Shown here: piece by piece, positions 16,000 to 23,857 of the stretch
Numbering within the stretch: the first letter of the stretch is position 1
Layout of the letters: every line of letters begins with the position of its first letter
Source of the DNA: Bacillota bacterium
Lineage (GTDB): Bacteria; Bacillota; Clostridia; Oscillospirales; Oscillospiraceae
Direction of reading: 5' to 3'
DNA: 28,584 bases
NCBI GenBank assembly: GCA_029268085.1
Contig: JAJUHD010000006.1
Span: 1-28,584 of the forward strand
Position numbers and translations under genes: made by a program
The notes under the pieces: generated by a model
Database searches by the model: none
Told to the model about the DNA's origin: nothing
The model's input: the letters and a program-made list of their open reading frames with translations, nothing else

Positions 16000-16539
16000 T
16001 CAGTCAGCGTCGGAAATCAATCCGTAACCGCCGTTATTGCGGCGATAGACGATCGCAAAGGCATTGCCCTCAGATTGGTTTTTAAAAGCAAAGAATTCGT
16101 GTTCAAGAAGATTCATCTGCAGAATCGCTTCCTCAGCGGTCATTGGCTTAATCGGAAAACGCTTTGAACGAATGATCTCGAAATCCTTTTCCTCTTCCTC
16201 TTCCTCAGGAAGATTGTTCTCGACAGGCTCCTTCTCAAACGCGCCCTCGCGCAGGCGTTTTTCCAGACGGGTTTTGTTTTTTCTGATTTGTCTCTCAATG
16301 GAGGCGCAGGCCGAGTCGATGGAAGCGCGCATATCACCTGTCAGCTCGCTGACGCGATAGAACATACCGTTGTTCTCGATTGTGATCTCTGCTCTGTATC
16401 TGCCCCTTTCGGAGCTGAACGTAATAAAGGCTTTCGAATCTCCACGGAAGAAGCGATCAATCTTGCCGACCTTGCGCTCGGCATATTCTTTGATCTCGTC
16501 AGATACTTTAATCTTCTTTTCTGTAAACGTAAATTTCAT
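16000..16539 (-). CDS. hpf: Ribosome hibernation promoting factor, long form
   Basis: Binds the 30S subunit in stationary phase and dimerises ribosomes to 100S particles. The 179 residues show the two expected parts: an N-terminal S30AE/YfiA domain (about 1-100, beginning MKFTFTEKKIKVSDEIKEYA) and a C-terminal dimerisation domain (about 125-179: RFPIKPMTAEEAILQMNLL, HEFFAFKN, AFAIVYRRNNGGYGLI), joined by an acidic linker of six glutamates. The ATG at 16539 has AAGGAG about ten bases upstream and begins the conserved sequence; the ORF open from 16566 has no ribosome site. It has its own promoter and an 80-base leader that may fold over its ribosome site. Confidence 0.96.
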   Translation of the reverse strand: MKFTFTEKKIKVSDEIKEYAERKVGKIDRFFRGDSKAFITFSSERGRYRAEITIENNGMFYRVSELTGDMRASIDSACASIERQIRKNKTRLEKRLREGAFEKEPVENNLPEEEEEEKDFEIIRSKRFPIKPMTAEEAILQMNLLEHEFFAFKNQSEGNAFAIVYRRNNGGYGLISDAD

Positions 16540-16620
16540 ACTGTACAACTCCTTCTTGTGGCGCAATGCCCTCGTTATCAGAGGAGCCGTTCCGGGGGGA
16601 GCCGAAACTACCCCTCCTGT
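16540..16620 (-). promoter_or_regulatory. hpf 5' leader with possible ribosome-site pairing
   Basis: On the minus strand an ACAGGAGGGG near the transcript start (16620-16611), a run of six C (16598-16593), a CTCCTC (16586-16581) and the AAGGAG of hpf (16554-16549) are mutually complementary in more than one way. CTCCT could cover the ribosome site, or instead pair with the 5' GGAGG. Folding was not computed. Confidence 0.35.
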
Positions 16621-16626
16621 GTATTA

Positions 16627-16654
16627 ATTATACCACAATATCAGCAGAACACAA
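16627..16654 (-). promoter_or_regulatory. hpf promoter
   Basis: TTGTGT (16654-16649), 16-base spacer, perfect TATAAT (16632-16627) on the minus strand. Transcription would start near 16620. Confidence 0.65.
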
Positions 16655-16741
16655 TCGTAATTATAGCTAAATTACATATTTCCGTATAGTGGAGCTATCA
16701 AAATAGGGCACCTTAAATGCGGTGGATAATAACGTTATTAT

Positions 16742-17863
16742 TTAAAACTCACTAATATAGTGGCCTTTTGAGAGATCATATGGCTTGCGGAGCTGTGAAT
16801 AAGCACAGAATACTCCGCTGAAAATTATCATCGTATAGAAATTTATAAACCTTGACAGCAGCATCGCGGGCAGCGCCGCTTTTGCGAAGAGCGGCCCAAA
16901 CATAATAACGAAGCCGCCTTCCGCCGCACCCATCGAACCCGGAAGCGGGAACAGGTTGAGCGCAACATACAAAACCGCGCTGATTGCGACGAGATCGAAA
17001 AACGAAGCTCCCGAAAGCCCGAAGGCTTTGTATACAAAATAAGGGACAAAATGATAAAGCAGAAAATGCGCCGCCGTTGCAAGCATGATAAGAGTAAAGC
17101 GCTTGCCGTTCGCCTTTATTAGCTGGACTCCGTCTTTGAACTCTTTAAGGTAATTATCAACGCCTGTCTGTACTTTTTCACGATTTTTTATGATTTTTAT
17201 TTTGCATAAAAAGTTCAGAGAACTGTTCAGTATCCTATGGAGCAGGTTTTCGGAGAACATTGTCCCGAAAAGGATAAGCAGTATAAGCAGATTCAGGCTC
17301 AGCCCGAGGAAAAACAGAACAATTAGAGTACGGCTGACGCCCATTATATACTTTAGCTTTGAAAAGAATGTCAGAAGCCCCAGCACAACGATGACGATCT
17401 GATAGGCCATATTTGTTATAAACAAAACCAGAGTTGCCTTTGACGGGCTCATTTTGTCTCGGCACATATAATAAAACTGCATCGGCTGTCCGCCGACCGC
17501 TGACGGAGTGACGCCGCTGTAAAAAAAGCTGACAAAAGAATACTGCATCATCTCCCACAGCGAGAGCTTAAGCTGCTGGCACTCCGCGGAAAGCCCAATG
17601 ACTATGCCCTGAAACAAAAAGAAGCCAAGCATGGATAATATTCCGGCATATACATACGGCATCTTTACTGCTCTGAGAAGGTTCCATATCTCGTCTATCG
17701 AGGTATCCTTGAAAATGACATAAAAGGTGACCGCCATGAGAACGATCAGAAACACACCACTTAGAATATATTTTTTTGCGCCGCTCTTTTTTTTCTCTGA
17801 GGCTTCATCTGCCTCCTGCACAGGTTCCGCGGCAAAATGCCCCCTGTTTATATTTTTCCCCAT
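16742..17863 (-). CDS. Membrane protein of the lysylphosphatidylglycerol synthase TM / UPF0104 (YbhN) family
   Basis: Polytopic inner-membrane protein with 373 residues and about eight predicted helices. Residues 1-31 are a charged cytoplasmic tail (QEADEASEKKKSGAKK), then the first helix IYILSGVFLIVLMAVTFYVI-like segment. Family-like blocks are SFVSFFYSGVTPSAVGGQPM and the C-terminal LFPLPGSMGAAEGGFVIMFG. The family includes the transmembrane part of MprF and related putative lipid flippases, but no aminoacyl-transferase domain is present. ATG at 17863 is preferred; a GTG two codons earlier is possible, and AAGGA sits upstream of both. It has its own promoter and a leader of about 110 bases. 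Substrate is unknown. Confidence 0.85.
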   Translation of the reverse strand: MGKNINRGHFAAEPVQEADEASEKKKSGAKKYILSGVFLIVLMAVTFYVIFKDTSIDEIWNLLRAVKMPYVYAGILSMLGFFLFQGIVIGLSAECQQLKLSLWEMMQYSFVSFFYSGVTPSAVGGQPMQFYYMCRDKMSPSKATLVLFITNMAYQIVIVVLGLLTFFSKLKYIMGVSRTLIVLFFLGLSLNLLILLILFGTMFSENLLHRILNSSLNFLCKIKIIKNREKVQTGVDNYLKEFKDGVQLIKANGKRFTLIMLATAAHFLLYHFVPYFVYKAFGLSGASFFDLVAISAVLYVALNLFPLPGSMGAAEGGFVIMFGPLFAKAALPAMLLSRFINFYTMIIFSGVFCAYSQLRKPYDLSKGHYISEF

Positions 17864-17980
17864 AAACACAGTATCCTTTTTATATTCGGTATGTAGCTTT
17901 AGTTTTACCGGTTTTTATAATCCTGTCCCAAGAAAGAGCTGGAACTTTTTATACTTTTGGGCAATTGGCCATAATGTGTT

Positions 17981-18009
17981 ATTATATATAGCAATAATGA
18001 ATAATTCAA
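17981..18009 (-). promoter_or_regulatory. Promoter of the UPF0104-family gene
   Basis: TTGAAT (18009-18004), 17 bases, TATAAT (17986-17981) on the minus strand. Confidence 0.75.
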
Positions 18010-18058
18010 GCAAAGAATCATTAAAACACTTTTAAATATCTGCAAGAGGCAGACGGAC

Positions 18059-18084
18059 AAAAAAACAGCGGCCATTAAGGCCGC
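18059..18084 (-). terminator. Terminator after the OYE-type reductase
   Basis: GCGGCC and GGCCGC (18084-18079 with 18073-18068) pair around a 5-base loop. A run of seven U (18065-18059) follows two bases later on the minus strand. Confidence 0.85.
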
Positions 18085-18136
18085 CATTTTCGGGGGAGGA
18101 GAATATGGAGGAGAGTTATATATGGAGAGGGAAAAA

Positions 18137-20140
18137 TCAGAGAATAAATCCAAGACGCTCCAAGGTGTTCAAAACAAGGTGCCGTCCCGCGTCTACGCCG
18201 TCAATGATGCGTCTTGCACGGACGCTGTCACCGATGTTCAGAAGTTCGGTGTACGTTCCCTCAAAATCCTTCTGGATTGACTCCCATACGGGAGCATAGG
18301 CTCTCATGCCAAGACATACAAAGCCGTAATCGAAGGTGAGCTCTTCCGCAGCATCATCGTGCTTGACGGTAAATGAATGAGGCTTTACGATGCAGAGAGC
18401 GGTATTTGTCATCTGCCTGACGCTATGCTTTGTCATAATTTCCTTCATCGCAGAGCTTGTGGATGCATCCAGATCTCTGCCGATTGCCGGGAGCATTTCA
18501 ACTATCGATACTTCCGCTCCTCTGGGAGCGAAGAATTCCATAACGTCCAGACCTACCGCGCCGCCTCCTACGATGACAACCTTCTTTCCGGTAAGGTCGT
18601 CGGCATAGCTGTCCAGACGGTTAATAAAGTCGATTATCGAATAAACGCCGGAGCCTTCCTTGCCGAGGTTTTCGTGCAGGCCTTCGATAGGCGGAAGGAG
18701 CGGGACGGAGCCGGTCGCGTTCACCACTAAATCGGGCTTATACGCTTTGATAATATCAGAATTTGCTTCCACGCCGGTTTTGATCGTGAGGTTATTAAGC
18801 TTTGAGGCGCGGTGCTTAAGATAGGCCGGAAAATCTCCAAGGCGCTTTTTAGCTGGGATCTTTGAAATCTCGACGGAAAGACCGCCCACATGATCGTTTT
18901 TTTCCAGCAAGGTGACGTTGCAGCCGACTTCCGCAGCCGTACACGCAGCTTCAAGACCGGCGGTCCCGCCTCCCACGACGACAACACTGCAGGGTTTAAC
19001 GACTCTCCGCTTCTTGTAGTCCTCGCCTTCAACGACTCCGGGGTTTATAGCGCAGCGGAGCGGCTTGTTGCCACCTATCCGGTTCGCAACACAGCCCGTA
19101 TTGCAGGAAATGCACTTTCTGATATCGCGGACGTCGCCGTATCTAGCCTTATTTGCCCAGTCAGGGTCGGCGATTAGTCCGCGACCGAGACCGATGAGAT
19201 CGGCGTCGCCTCTTGCGATAATATCCTCCGCTATCTGCGGATTGCGGATGTTGCCCATCGTGATTGTGGGTTTTCCAAACTTGTCCCTTACCGCCTTTGC
19301 CATGTAGGAGCGCCAGCCGTCTTCAAGATAAGGGACGTCGATCTGGTATTGGATGGACTGATTCAGAGCGGCGGAGACATCAAAAATATCAACGCCGTCG
19401 TTAAGGTATTCAAGGTATTCAAGACAATCCTCAAGGGTGTTGCCTCCCACGACGAGCTCGTCCGCTGAAAGCCTGAGAGAAATCGGCACCTGAGCGCCGA
19501 CAGCTTTTCTGACCTCGTCGATGATCATCCTGCAGAAACGCGCTCTGTTTTCAGCGCTGCCGCCGAATTCATCCGTTCTATCGTTCATCGACGGTGAAAG
19601 AAATTGACTGATAAGATAAGAATGACCCGCATGTATCTCAATAAGATCAAATCCGGCGTTCAAAGCGCGTTTTGCCGCGTTGCCGTAGTCCTTCGCGATA
19701 CTGACAAGCTCTTCTTTCGTAAGCGGACGGGGCTTCTCACCGCCGGGCTTTGAGGGCAGAGTTGAAGCGGAGACGGGCTGCATTCCAGTCCTTGAGGACA
19801 TAGCTGAAGCTCCCGCGTGGTTTATCTGAACACCCACATATGCGCCGTGCCTATGGCAGACTTCCGTGAGTTTAAAGAGCCTTGGGATAAAAGCATCTTT
19901 ATCGATGCGCAGCTGAGTGGTTCCGTTTGACCCTTCGGGATACTTGATGCAGACGTTTTCGACTATTATAAGCCCAGTGCCTCCTCTGGCACGAAGTTCG
20001 TAATATTTTATATGCTCATCGCTTATCTCGCCGTCGTTCCCTGCAAAATCACTTCCCATCGGCATCATAACGACGCGGTTGGGTATCGTGAGGCCTCTGA
20101 CTTTCAGGGGCGAAAACAGGTGATTGAAATTATTTATCAT
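18137..20140 (-). CDS. NADH:flavin oxidoreductase, old yellow enzyme / 2,4-dienoyl-CoA reductase type
   Basis: Cytosolic FMN/FAD/[4Fe-4S] enoate reductase family; 667 residues, the usual size. The N-terminal FMN TIM barrel (about 1-330) opens FSPLKVRGLTIPNRVVM and carries HAGHSYLISQFLSP. A four-cysteine cluster C-x2-C-x3-C-x12-C (about 343-364) begins with CISCNTGC. The FAD motif VVVVGGGTAGLEAA is near 388 and the NAD(P) motif VVIVGGGAVGLDVMEF near 517. The ATG at 20140 fits the promoter better than the ATG at 20167, which would lie at the transcription start. Relatives include FadH, BaiCD-type and other enoate reductases, so the substrate cannot be assigned. Confidence 0.92.
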   Translation of the reverse strand: MINNFNHLFSPLKVRGLTIPNRVVMMPMGSDFAGNDGEISDEHIKYYELRARGGTGLIIVENVCIKYPEGSNGTTQLRIDKDAFIPRLFKLTEVCHRHGAYVGVQINHAGASAMSSRTGMQPVSASTLPSKPGGEKPRPLTKEELVSIAKDYGNAAKRALNAGFDLIEIHAGHSYLISQFLSPSMNDRTDEFGGSAENRARFCRMIIDEVRKAVGAQVPISLRLSADELVVGGNTLEDCLEYLEYLNDGVDIFDVSAALNQSIQYQIDVPYLEDGWRSYMAKAVRDKFGKPTITMGNIRNPQIAEDIIARGDADLIGLGRGLIADPDWANKARYGDVRDIRKCISCNTGCVANRIGGNKPLRCAINPGVVEGEDYKKRRVVKPCSVVVVGGGTAGLEAACTAAEVGCNVTLLEKNDHVGGLSVEISKIPAKKRLGDFPAYLKHRASKLNNLTIKTGVEANSDIIKAYKPDLVVNATGSVPLLPPIEGLHENLGKEGSGVYSIIDFINRLDSYADDLTGKKVVIVGGGAVGLDVMEFFAPRGAEVSIVEMLPAIGRDLDASTSSAMKEIMTKHSVRQMTNTALCIVKPHSFTVKHDDAAEELTFDYGFVCLGMRAYAPVWESIQKDFEGTYTELLNIGDSVRARRIIDGVDAGRHLVLNTLERLGFIL

Positions 20141-20167
20141 TTTCTCAACCCCGGTTATATCCTTCAT

Positions 20168-20196
20168 GTTATAATATTATATACTTTATACTTCAA
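20168..20196 (-). promoter_or_regulatory. Promoter of the OYE-type reductase
   Basis: TTGAAG (20196-20191), 17-base spacer, TATAAC (20173-20168) on the minus strand. Its position argues for initiation at 20140 rather than 20167. Confidence 0.65.
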
Positions 20197-20354
20197 TTCA
20201 TTATATAGCCGTAAAAACCGGAATTCCAATTAGTCTTACCTGTAGTTTCACAGCCCACCTATAGGGTCTGCCTATGGATTAATGATGTTAAAAAAATTAA
20301 TATAAAGACTTTCCGAAACTGCAACATATTTCCCGTTTATTTTACATAGTTTTC

Positions 20355-20363
20355 TGTTATAAT
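20355..20363 (+). promoter_or_regulatory. Extended -10 promoter of the GNAT gene
   Basis: TGTTATAAT (20355-20363) is a textbook extended -10, with only a weak TTTATT-like -35. The ATG at 20404 is about 40 bases on, after AGGAGG. Confidence 0.6.
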
Positions 20364-20403
20364 GTATCAAAAGATAGCGAACACCCGATTAGGAGGAATA
20401 CAT

Positions 20404-20955
20404 ATGGAATACACCGTCCGTCCGATGGAAAAAGACGACTGGAGCGCAGTCGTAGAGATCTTTTATCAGGGAATACAGACCAATAACGCAACTTTCAGCA
20501 CTTCATGCCCCTCATACGAGGAATGGGACGCGGAGCATATAGAGGAATGCCGCCTGGTTGCGGAGTTTGACGGCGATGTTGTTGGCTGGACGGCTCTCAG
20601 CCCCTATTCAAGCAGGGAGTGCTATAAGGGCGTCGCATCTCTGAGCATTTATATCGATATGAACCATAGAGGCAAGGGAGTAGGCGAGCTTCTCCTCAAA
20701 GCTCTAATCAAGGAATCCGAGGAAGCCGGCTACTGGACTCTGCAATCCAGCATATTTCAAACAAATGCGGCGAGCCTCAGGCTGCACGAAAAATGCGGCT
20801 TCCGCGTAATCGGCTACAGGGAGCGCATCGCAAAGGATCGCTTTGGAGTCTGGCGCAATACCGTTATGATGGAGCGACGAATCACAAGTGATATCGCAGG
20901 CGGCTGCGACTGCGAGCTAATAAAGGCCGTGGAAAGGGAAGCCGTCTTGGTATAG
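20404..20955 (+). CDS. GNAT-family N-acetyltransferase, phosphinothricin acetyltransferase-like
   Basis: Probable acetyl-CoA-dependent N-acetyltransferase; 183 residues. It begins YTVRPMEKDDWSAVVEIF, and the acetyl-CoA loop HRGKGVGELLL is at residues 88-98 (R-G-K-G-V-G). C-terminal motifs NAASLRLHEKCGFRVIGYRE (121-140) match the Pat/MddA-type branch, which acetylates amino-acid analogues. The ATG at 20404 with AGGAGG eight bases upstream is chosen over an earlier frame from 20362. The last ~18 residues (CDCELIKAVEREAVLV) extend past the usual fold. Substrate unassigned; resistance to an amino-acid antimetabolite is only a guess. Confidence 0.88.
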   Translation: MEYTVRPMEKDDWSAVVEIFYQGIQTNNATFSTSCPSYEEWDAEHIEECRLVAEFDGDVVGWTALSPYSSRECYKGVASLSIYIDMNHRGKGVGELLLKALIKESEEAGYWTLQSSIFQTNAASLRLHEKCGFRVIGYRERIAKDRFGVWRNTVMMERRITSDIAGGCDCELIKAVEREAVLV

Positions 20956-20960
20956 CTGTG

Positions 20961-21000
20961 CGTAAAAAGGGATACCGCATATGCGGTATCCCTTTTTACG
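20961..21000. terminator. Bidirectional perfect palindromic terminator between GNAT gene and rpoN
   Basis: A 40-nt perfect palindrome (arms 20961-20980 and 20981-21000) centred on CATATG. It is flanked by TTTTT on the plus strand (21001-21005) and contains an internal U5 run near each end. It serves both convergent genes. Confidence 0.9.
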
Positions 21001-21012
21001 TTTTTCGACAAT

Positions 21013-22341
21013 TTATACATATACTCTGCGTCGGGAGGATGATGGTATGCCGAGCTCGTCTCGGTATTTTGCGACTGTTCGGCGGCTGACGGAAATACCC
21101 ATGCTTTTCAGCGTATCAACGATGGCTTCGTCGCTCAAAGGTGAAAGCTTGTCCTCGCCGCTTATGATGGACTGGATGCTGCTTTCAATCGAATTCTTTG
21201 TTATCAGCGGGTGGGCTTCGACGGAGGATTTCGGGAAGAAATAGTCCGTTGGGAACATTCCCCAGTCGCACTCAATGTATTTGTCCTTAAGCGCGCGGCT
21301 TACGGTTGATTCGCTTCTGCCGATTTGCTCTGCCATTTCCTTGCGGCTGTATGGGAGCAGAAATTCCGGCCCATCCTCGAAAAAGTCTCTCTGGCTCTTC
21401 AAAAGCTGTGCGGCGCAGGCCATAAGCGTATCACAGCGCTGCCGGATGCTGTCCTTAAGCCACTGGGCTTTTTTCATATTTTCCCCAAGGAAGGCGCGGA
21501 CTGTTTCGTTGTCCGTTTCTTTAAAAATTTTAGAATAAGTATCATCGATTATAATGCTGTCCGCGCTGAGCTGGTTAAGCTCGACAGAGAAAGCTTTGTC
21601 CTTTTTGAAAATTCGTATATCAGGCGCGATGTATCCGCTTTCCCTGTGTGTCGCCTCCATCATAAGAGGCTTCGGGTTCAGCGTCCTTATAAGCTGCTGG
21701 GCATTCACGACCCTATGCAGAGGTATGCCGGTTTTCTTTGTGATCTGCGGTAACTGGTTCTTGCTCAGGAGATCGAGGTGATCCTGCGCGATCTTCCACG
21801 CGTCGCTGTCCCGCAGGCCCTTACGCTCGAGCTGGAGCAGGATGCATTCTCTCGGGTTAAACGCGCCGACGCCCGCAGGTTCGAGGGATTGGAGAAGATC
21901 AATAGCAATTTTAAGGTTGCCGAGAGAGATATTCGAGGCCTGGACCAGCCGTTCGACATCATCATAATAGAGGTAGCCGTTCTCGTCGAGAAGATATATG
22001 AGGGCATAGCCGATGTGTTCTATCTCTGGGGGCGGCTTGAGCATAGCGAGCTGGATTCGAAGGTTCACTATCGGGGATGTGTTATCGTCTGCAATTATAT
22101 CGGCAAGCGCCGCTTCATCGTTCTCTCCAGATGATACATAATGTGAGTTGCGGCGGCATTTTTCGGCATAATCGATGCTGTCGAATGTGATGACAGGGTT
22201 TTCCTCCAGCTCTTTCATCAGATAGTCATAAAGCTCGGTGGACGGCATCTGCAATACTCGCAGGGACTGCATCATACGGGGAGAAAGAATTTGCACCTGC
22301 TCCTGCTCTTGCGTCTGATGAGCGCCGAAACCGTTTTCCAT
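21013..22341 (-). CDS. rpoN: RNA polymerase sigma-54 factor
   Basis: Directs polymerase to -24/-12 promoters and needs an AAA+ activator to melt DNA. The 442-residue protein has the three family regions: region I with the Q/L-rich activator-interaction segment QTQEQEQVQILSPRMMQSLR (10-29), a central core-binding domain, and the C-terminal DNA-binding part with a helix-turn-helix (KEMAEQIGRSESTVSRALKD) and the RpoN box SRRTVAKYRDEL (419-430). The start at ATG 22341 is set by AGGAGG 8 bases upstream; the frame opening at 22410 lies only four bases past the -10 and is rejected. It has a strong promoter of its own. No sigma-54 activator gene is in the window. Confidence 0.97.
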   Translation of the reverse strand: MENGFGAHQTQEQEQVQILSPRMMQSLRVLQMPSTELYDYLMKELEENPVITFDSIDYAEKCRRNSHYVSSGENDEAALADIIADDNTSPIVNLRIQLAMLKPPPEIEHIGYALIYLLDENGYLYYDDVERLVQASNISLGNLKIAIDLLQSLEPAGVGAFNPRECILLQLERKGLRDSDAWKIAQDHLDLLSKNQLPQITKKTGIPLHRVVNAQQLIRTLNPKPLMMEATHRESGYIAPDIRIFKKDKAFSVELNQLSADSIIIDDTYSKIFKETDNETVRAFLGENMKKAQWLKDSIRQRCDTLMACAAQLLKSQRDFFEDGPEFLLPYSRKEMAEQIGRSESTVSRALKDKYIECDWGMFPTDYFFPKSSVEAHPLITKNSIESSIQSIISGEDKLSPLSDEAIVDTLKSMGISVSRRTVAKYRDELGIPSSSRRRVYV

Positions 22342-22349
22342 AAGCATTA

Positions 22350-22355
22350 CCTCCT
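22350..22355 (-). promoter_or_regulatory. Ribosome binding site fixing the rpoN start
   Basis: AGGAGG (22355-22350) on the minus strand, 8 bases before the ATG at 22341. An ATG two codons upstream is only 2 bases from the site. Confidence 0.7.
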
Positions 22356-22413
22356 GTCCGACGAAATATAACAGCCTGTCAAAAGCAACAAACTTTCCGG
22401 CTTTTATCACAAA

Positions 22414-22442
22414 ATTATAGCATACAAGCTCAATTTTATCAA
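22414..22442 (-). promoter_or_regulatory. rpoN promoter
   Basis: TTGATA (22442-22437), 17 bases, TATAAT (22419-22414), plus TGC immediately before the -10 (extended -10). This is one of the strongest promoters in the window. Confidence 0.85.
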
Positions 22443-22479
22443 GAAGACACTTTTGATCATATGTAAAAAGAAGTATAAC

Positions 22480-22510
22480 GCCGCCGCAATCCGTTTATGA
22501 ACGCGGCGGC
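22480..22510 (-). terminator. Terminator after the PAP2 gene
   Basis: GCCGCCGC (22510-22503 minus) pairs with GCGGCGGC (22487-22480), eight G-C pairs, with a shorter inner CGTT/AACG stem. U-rich sequence follows on the minus strand. Confidence 0.75.
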
Positions 22511-22517
22511 TTAATTC

Positions 22518-23075
22518 TTATGCATTTTTCTTTCTGACAAGGTCGGTTTTTATGTATTTCCGAAGAAGCTTATATACGGCGAGAGAGACGAGCGTGCCGA
22601 CGAGCATCCCCGCAAACACGTCGCTGGGATAGTGTACGCCAACGTAACAACGGGAAACCGCGATGAGCACGGCAGGGATATAAGCTAAGGCGCCTTTCTG
22701 TCCGAAGGCAAGCGTCAAAGCAATCGCAGCCGCAAAGCTGGAATTCGCGTGGCCGGAAGGAAAAGAATATGACGACAGGGGCGCTACAAGAGTAGTAAGA
22801 CCCTCAATGGTATCATAAGGTCTGGCTCTGCAAACGAGAAACTTGATTAACAGATCGTTTATAATATAAGCTGAGAGCAGGCAGATCAGTAAATCGAAGC
22901 CGCCTCGTCTCGTTTTTCTAAATATCAGCAGGATGACCCCTGTGAGTATCCAAACGAGCCCATTGTTTCCGATTTTTGAGAATAACACCAAAAGCGAGGT
23001 AAGAAAGGGCGTACGGAGAAAGTCCTGTATGTACAGCAGCGCACTCGCGTCAAAGTTTTGTATGGCCTCGATCAT
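22518..23075 (-). CDS. PAP2-family membrane phosphatase
   Basis: Probable lipid phosphatase in the membrane, of the undecaprenyl-diphosphate/phosphatidate phosphatase class. The 185 residues carry the full type-2 phosphatidic acid phosphatase signature: K78-x6-R85-P86 (KFLVCRARP), PSGH (106-109, inside SSYSFPSGHANSS) and S141-R142-x5-H148-x3-D152 (SRCYVGVHYPSD). About five hydrophobic helices are visible. The ATG overlaps the stop of the beta-helix gene by four bases (ATGA), so it is translationally coupled to that gene. A recycling role for undecaprenyl diphosphate is likely by family but not proven. A terminator follows. Confidence 0.92.
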   Translation of the reverse strand: MIEAIQNFDASALLYIQDFLRTPFLTSLLVLFSKIGNNGLVWILTGVILLIFRKTRRGGFDLLICLLSAYIINDLLIKFLVCRARPYDTIEGLTTLVAPLSSYSFPSGHANSSFAAAIALTLAFGQKGALAYIPAVLIAVSRCYVGVHYPSDVFAGMLVGTLVSLAVYKLLRKYIKTDLVRKKNA

Positions 23076-23785
23076 GGCTTAAGCTCCACAATCTCGTTTT
23101 CCTCCATTACGGTCTTATGCTCGTGATAGACCCTCTTGCAGGCGGGTATGAAGCCGCGTACGTTCGTAAGAGGGTAGACCCATGTGTGAGGGCCGATATG
23201 CGTTCCGGGCTGCGGTACCGAATTTGCGCCGAGCCGCGAACTATCTCCCAGGATACAGCCGAAGAAGCTGTCGCCCAGATCGATTTTTTCACCGCCGACC
23301 TTTAGTGTGGCATTTGTCTGGTTAAATTTGCGGTTTGCTGTGATAACGCCGCTGCCGATACGCGCTGAAGCTCCCAGAACGCTGTCTCCGGCAAAAACCA
23401 GCGACGCGATCTTTGAACCGCCGAACATGACACAGTGCTTGACCTCGCTGCCGTGACCGACGCTGCAGCCGTCCGATATAATTGTGTTCGGGCGGATGAG
23501 CGCGCCGGGCAGCAGCTCGCAGTTTTTTCCGATATAGACAGGGCCGATTATCGTGACATCGTTATAAATGACGGTTCCTTCGCCGATGTAATAGTTACCG
23601 TGAAGGTTCGGCGCGTCGCCGCGGACTTCGCCGTGGTTTTCCTTTACATCGGGCTTCACAAGGAGTTCGTTCAAGTATGTTTTCGCTTTTTGAAGAATCT
23701 CGTATGTCTCCGTGACATCTTCAAAGAAGTCAGTGAAGGGGAATCTATCAAGCTTTAAAAAATAATAATCAATTTTAGTTGACAT
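23072..23785 (-). CDS. Left-handed beta-helix (hexapeptide-repeat) protein, GlmU C-domain-like
   Basis: 237 residues: a helical N-terminal part (1-55) and a hexapeptide-repeat left-handed beta helix (about 60-205). It resembles the acetyltransferase half of GlmU: YYIGEGTVIYNDVTIIGPVY, GKNCELLPGALIRPNTIISD, the loop NRKFNQTNATLKVGGEKIDL, then DSSRLGANSVPQPGTHIGPH. The nucleotidyltransferase domain of a full GlmU is absent. It follows the kinase gene by 72 bases with AAAGGTG upstream, and overlaps the PAP2 gene. It could be an acyltransferase or a nucleotide-sugar related protein; I cannot assign the substrate. Confidence 0.8.
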   Translation of the reverse strand: MSTKIDYYFLKLDRFPFTDFFEDVTETYEILQKAKTYLNELLVKPDVKENHGEVRGDAPNLHGNYYIGEGTVIYNDVTIIGPVYIGKNCELLPGALIRPNTIISDGCSVGHGSEVKHCVMFGGSKIASLVFAGDSVLGASARIGSGVITANRKFNQTNATLKVGGEKIDLGDSFFGCILGDSSRLGANSVPQPGTHIGPHTWVYPLTNVRGFIPACKRVYHEHKTVMEENEIVELKP

Positions 23786-23857
23786 AGCTGTTCACCTTTC
23801 TAAGCCGTAGGGGCTTTGGCTTTTCTCCTATGCAGATAATATCTACATATTTTATAT

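Noticed and set aside
18001..18060. Possible small RNA or gene between the OYE-type terminator and the UPF0104 promoter
   Set aside because: Only the terminator and promoter elements are visible; nothing further is supported.
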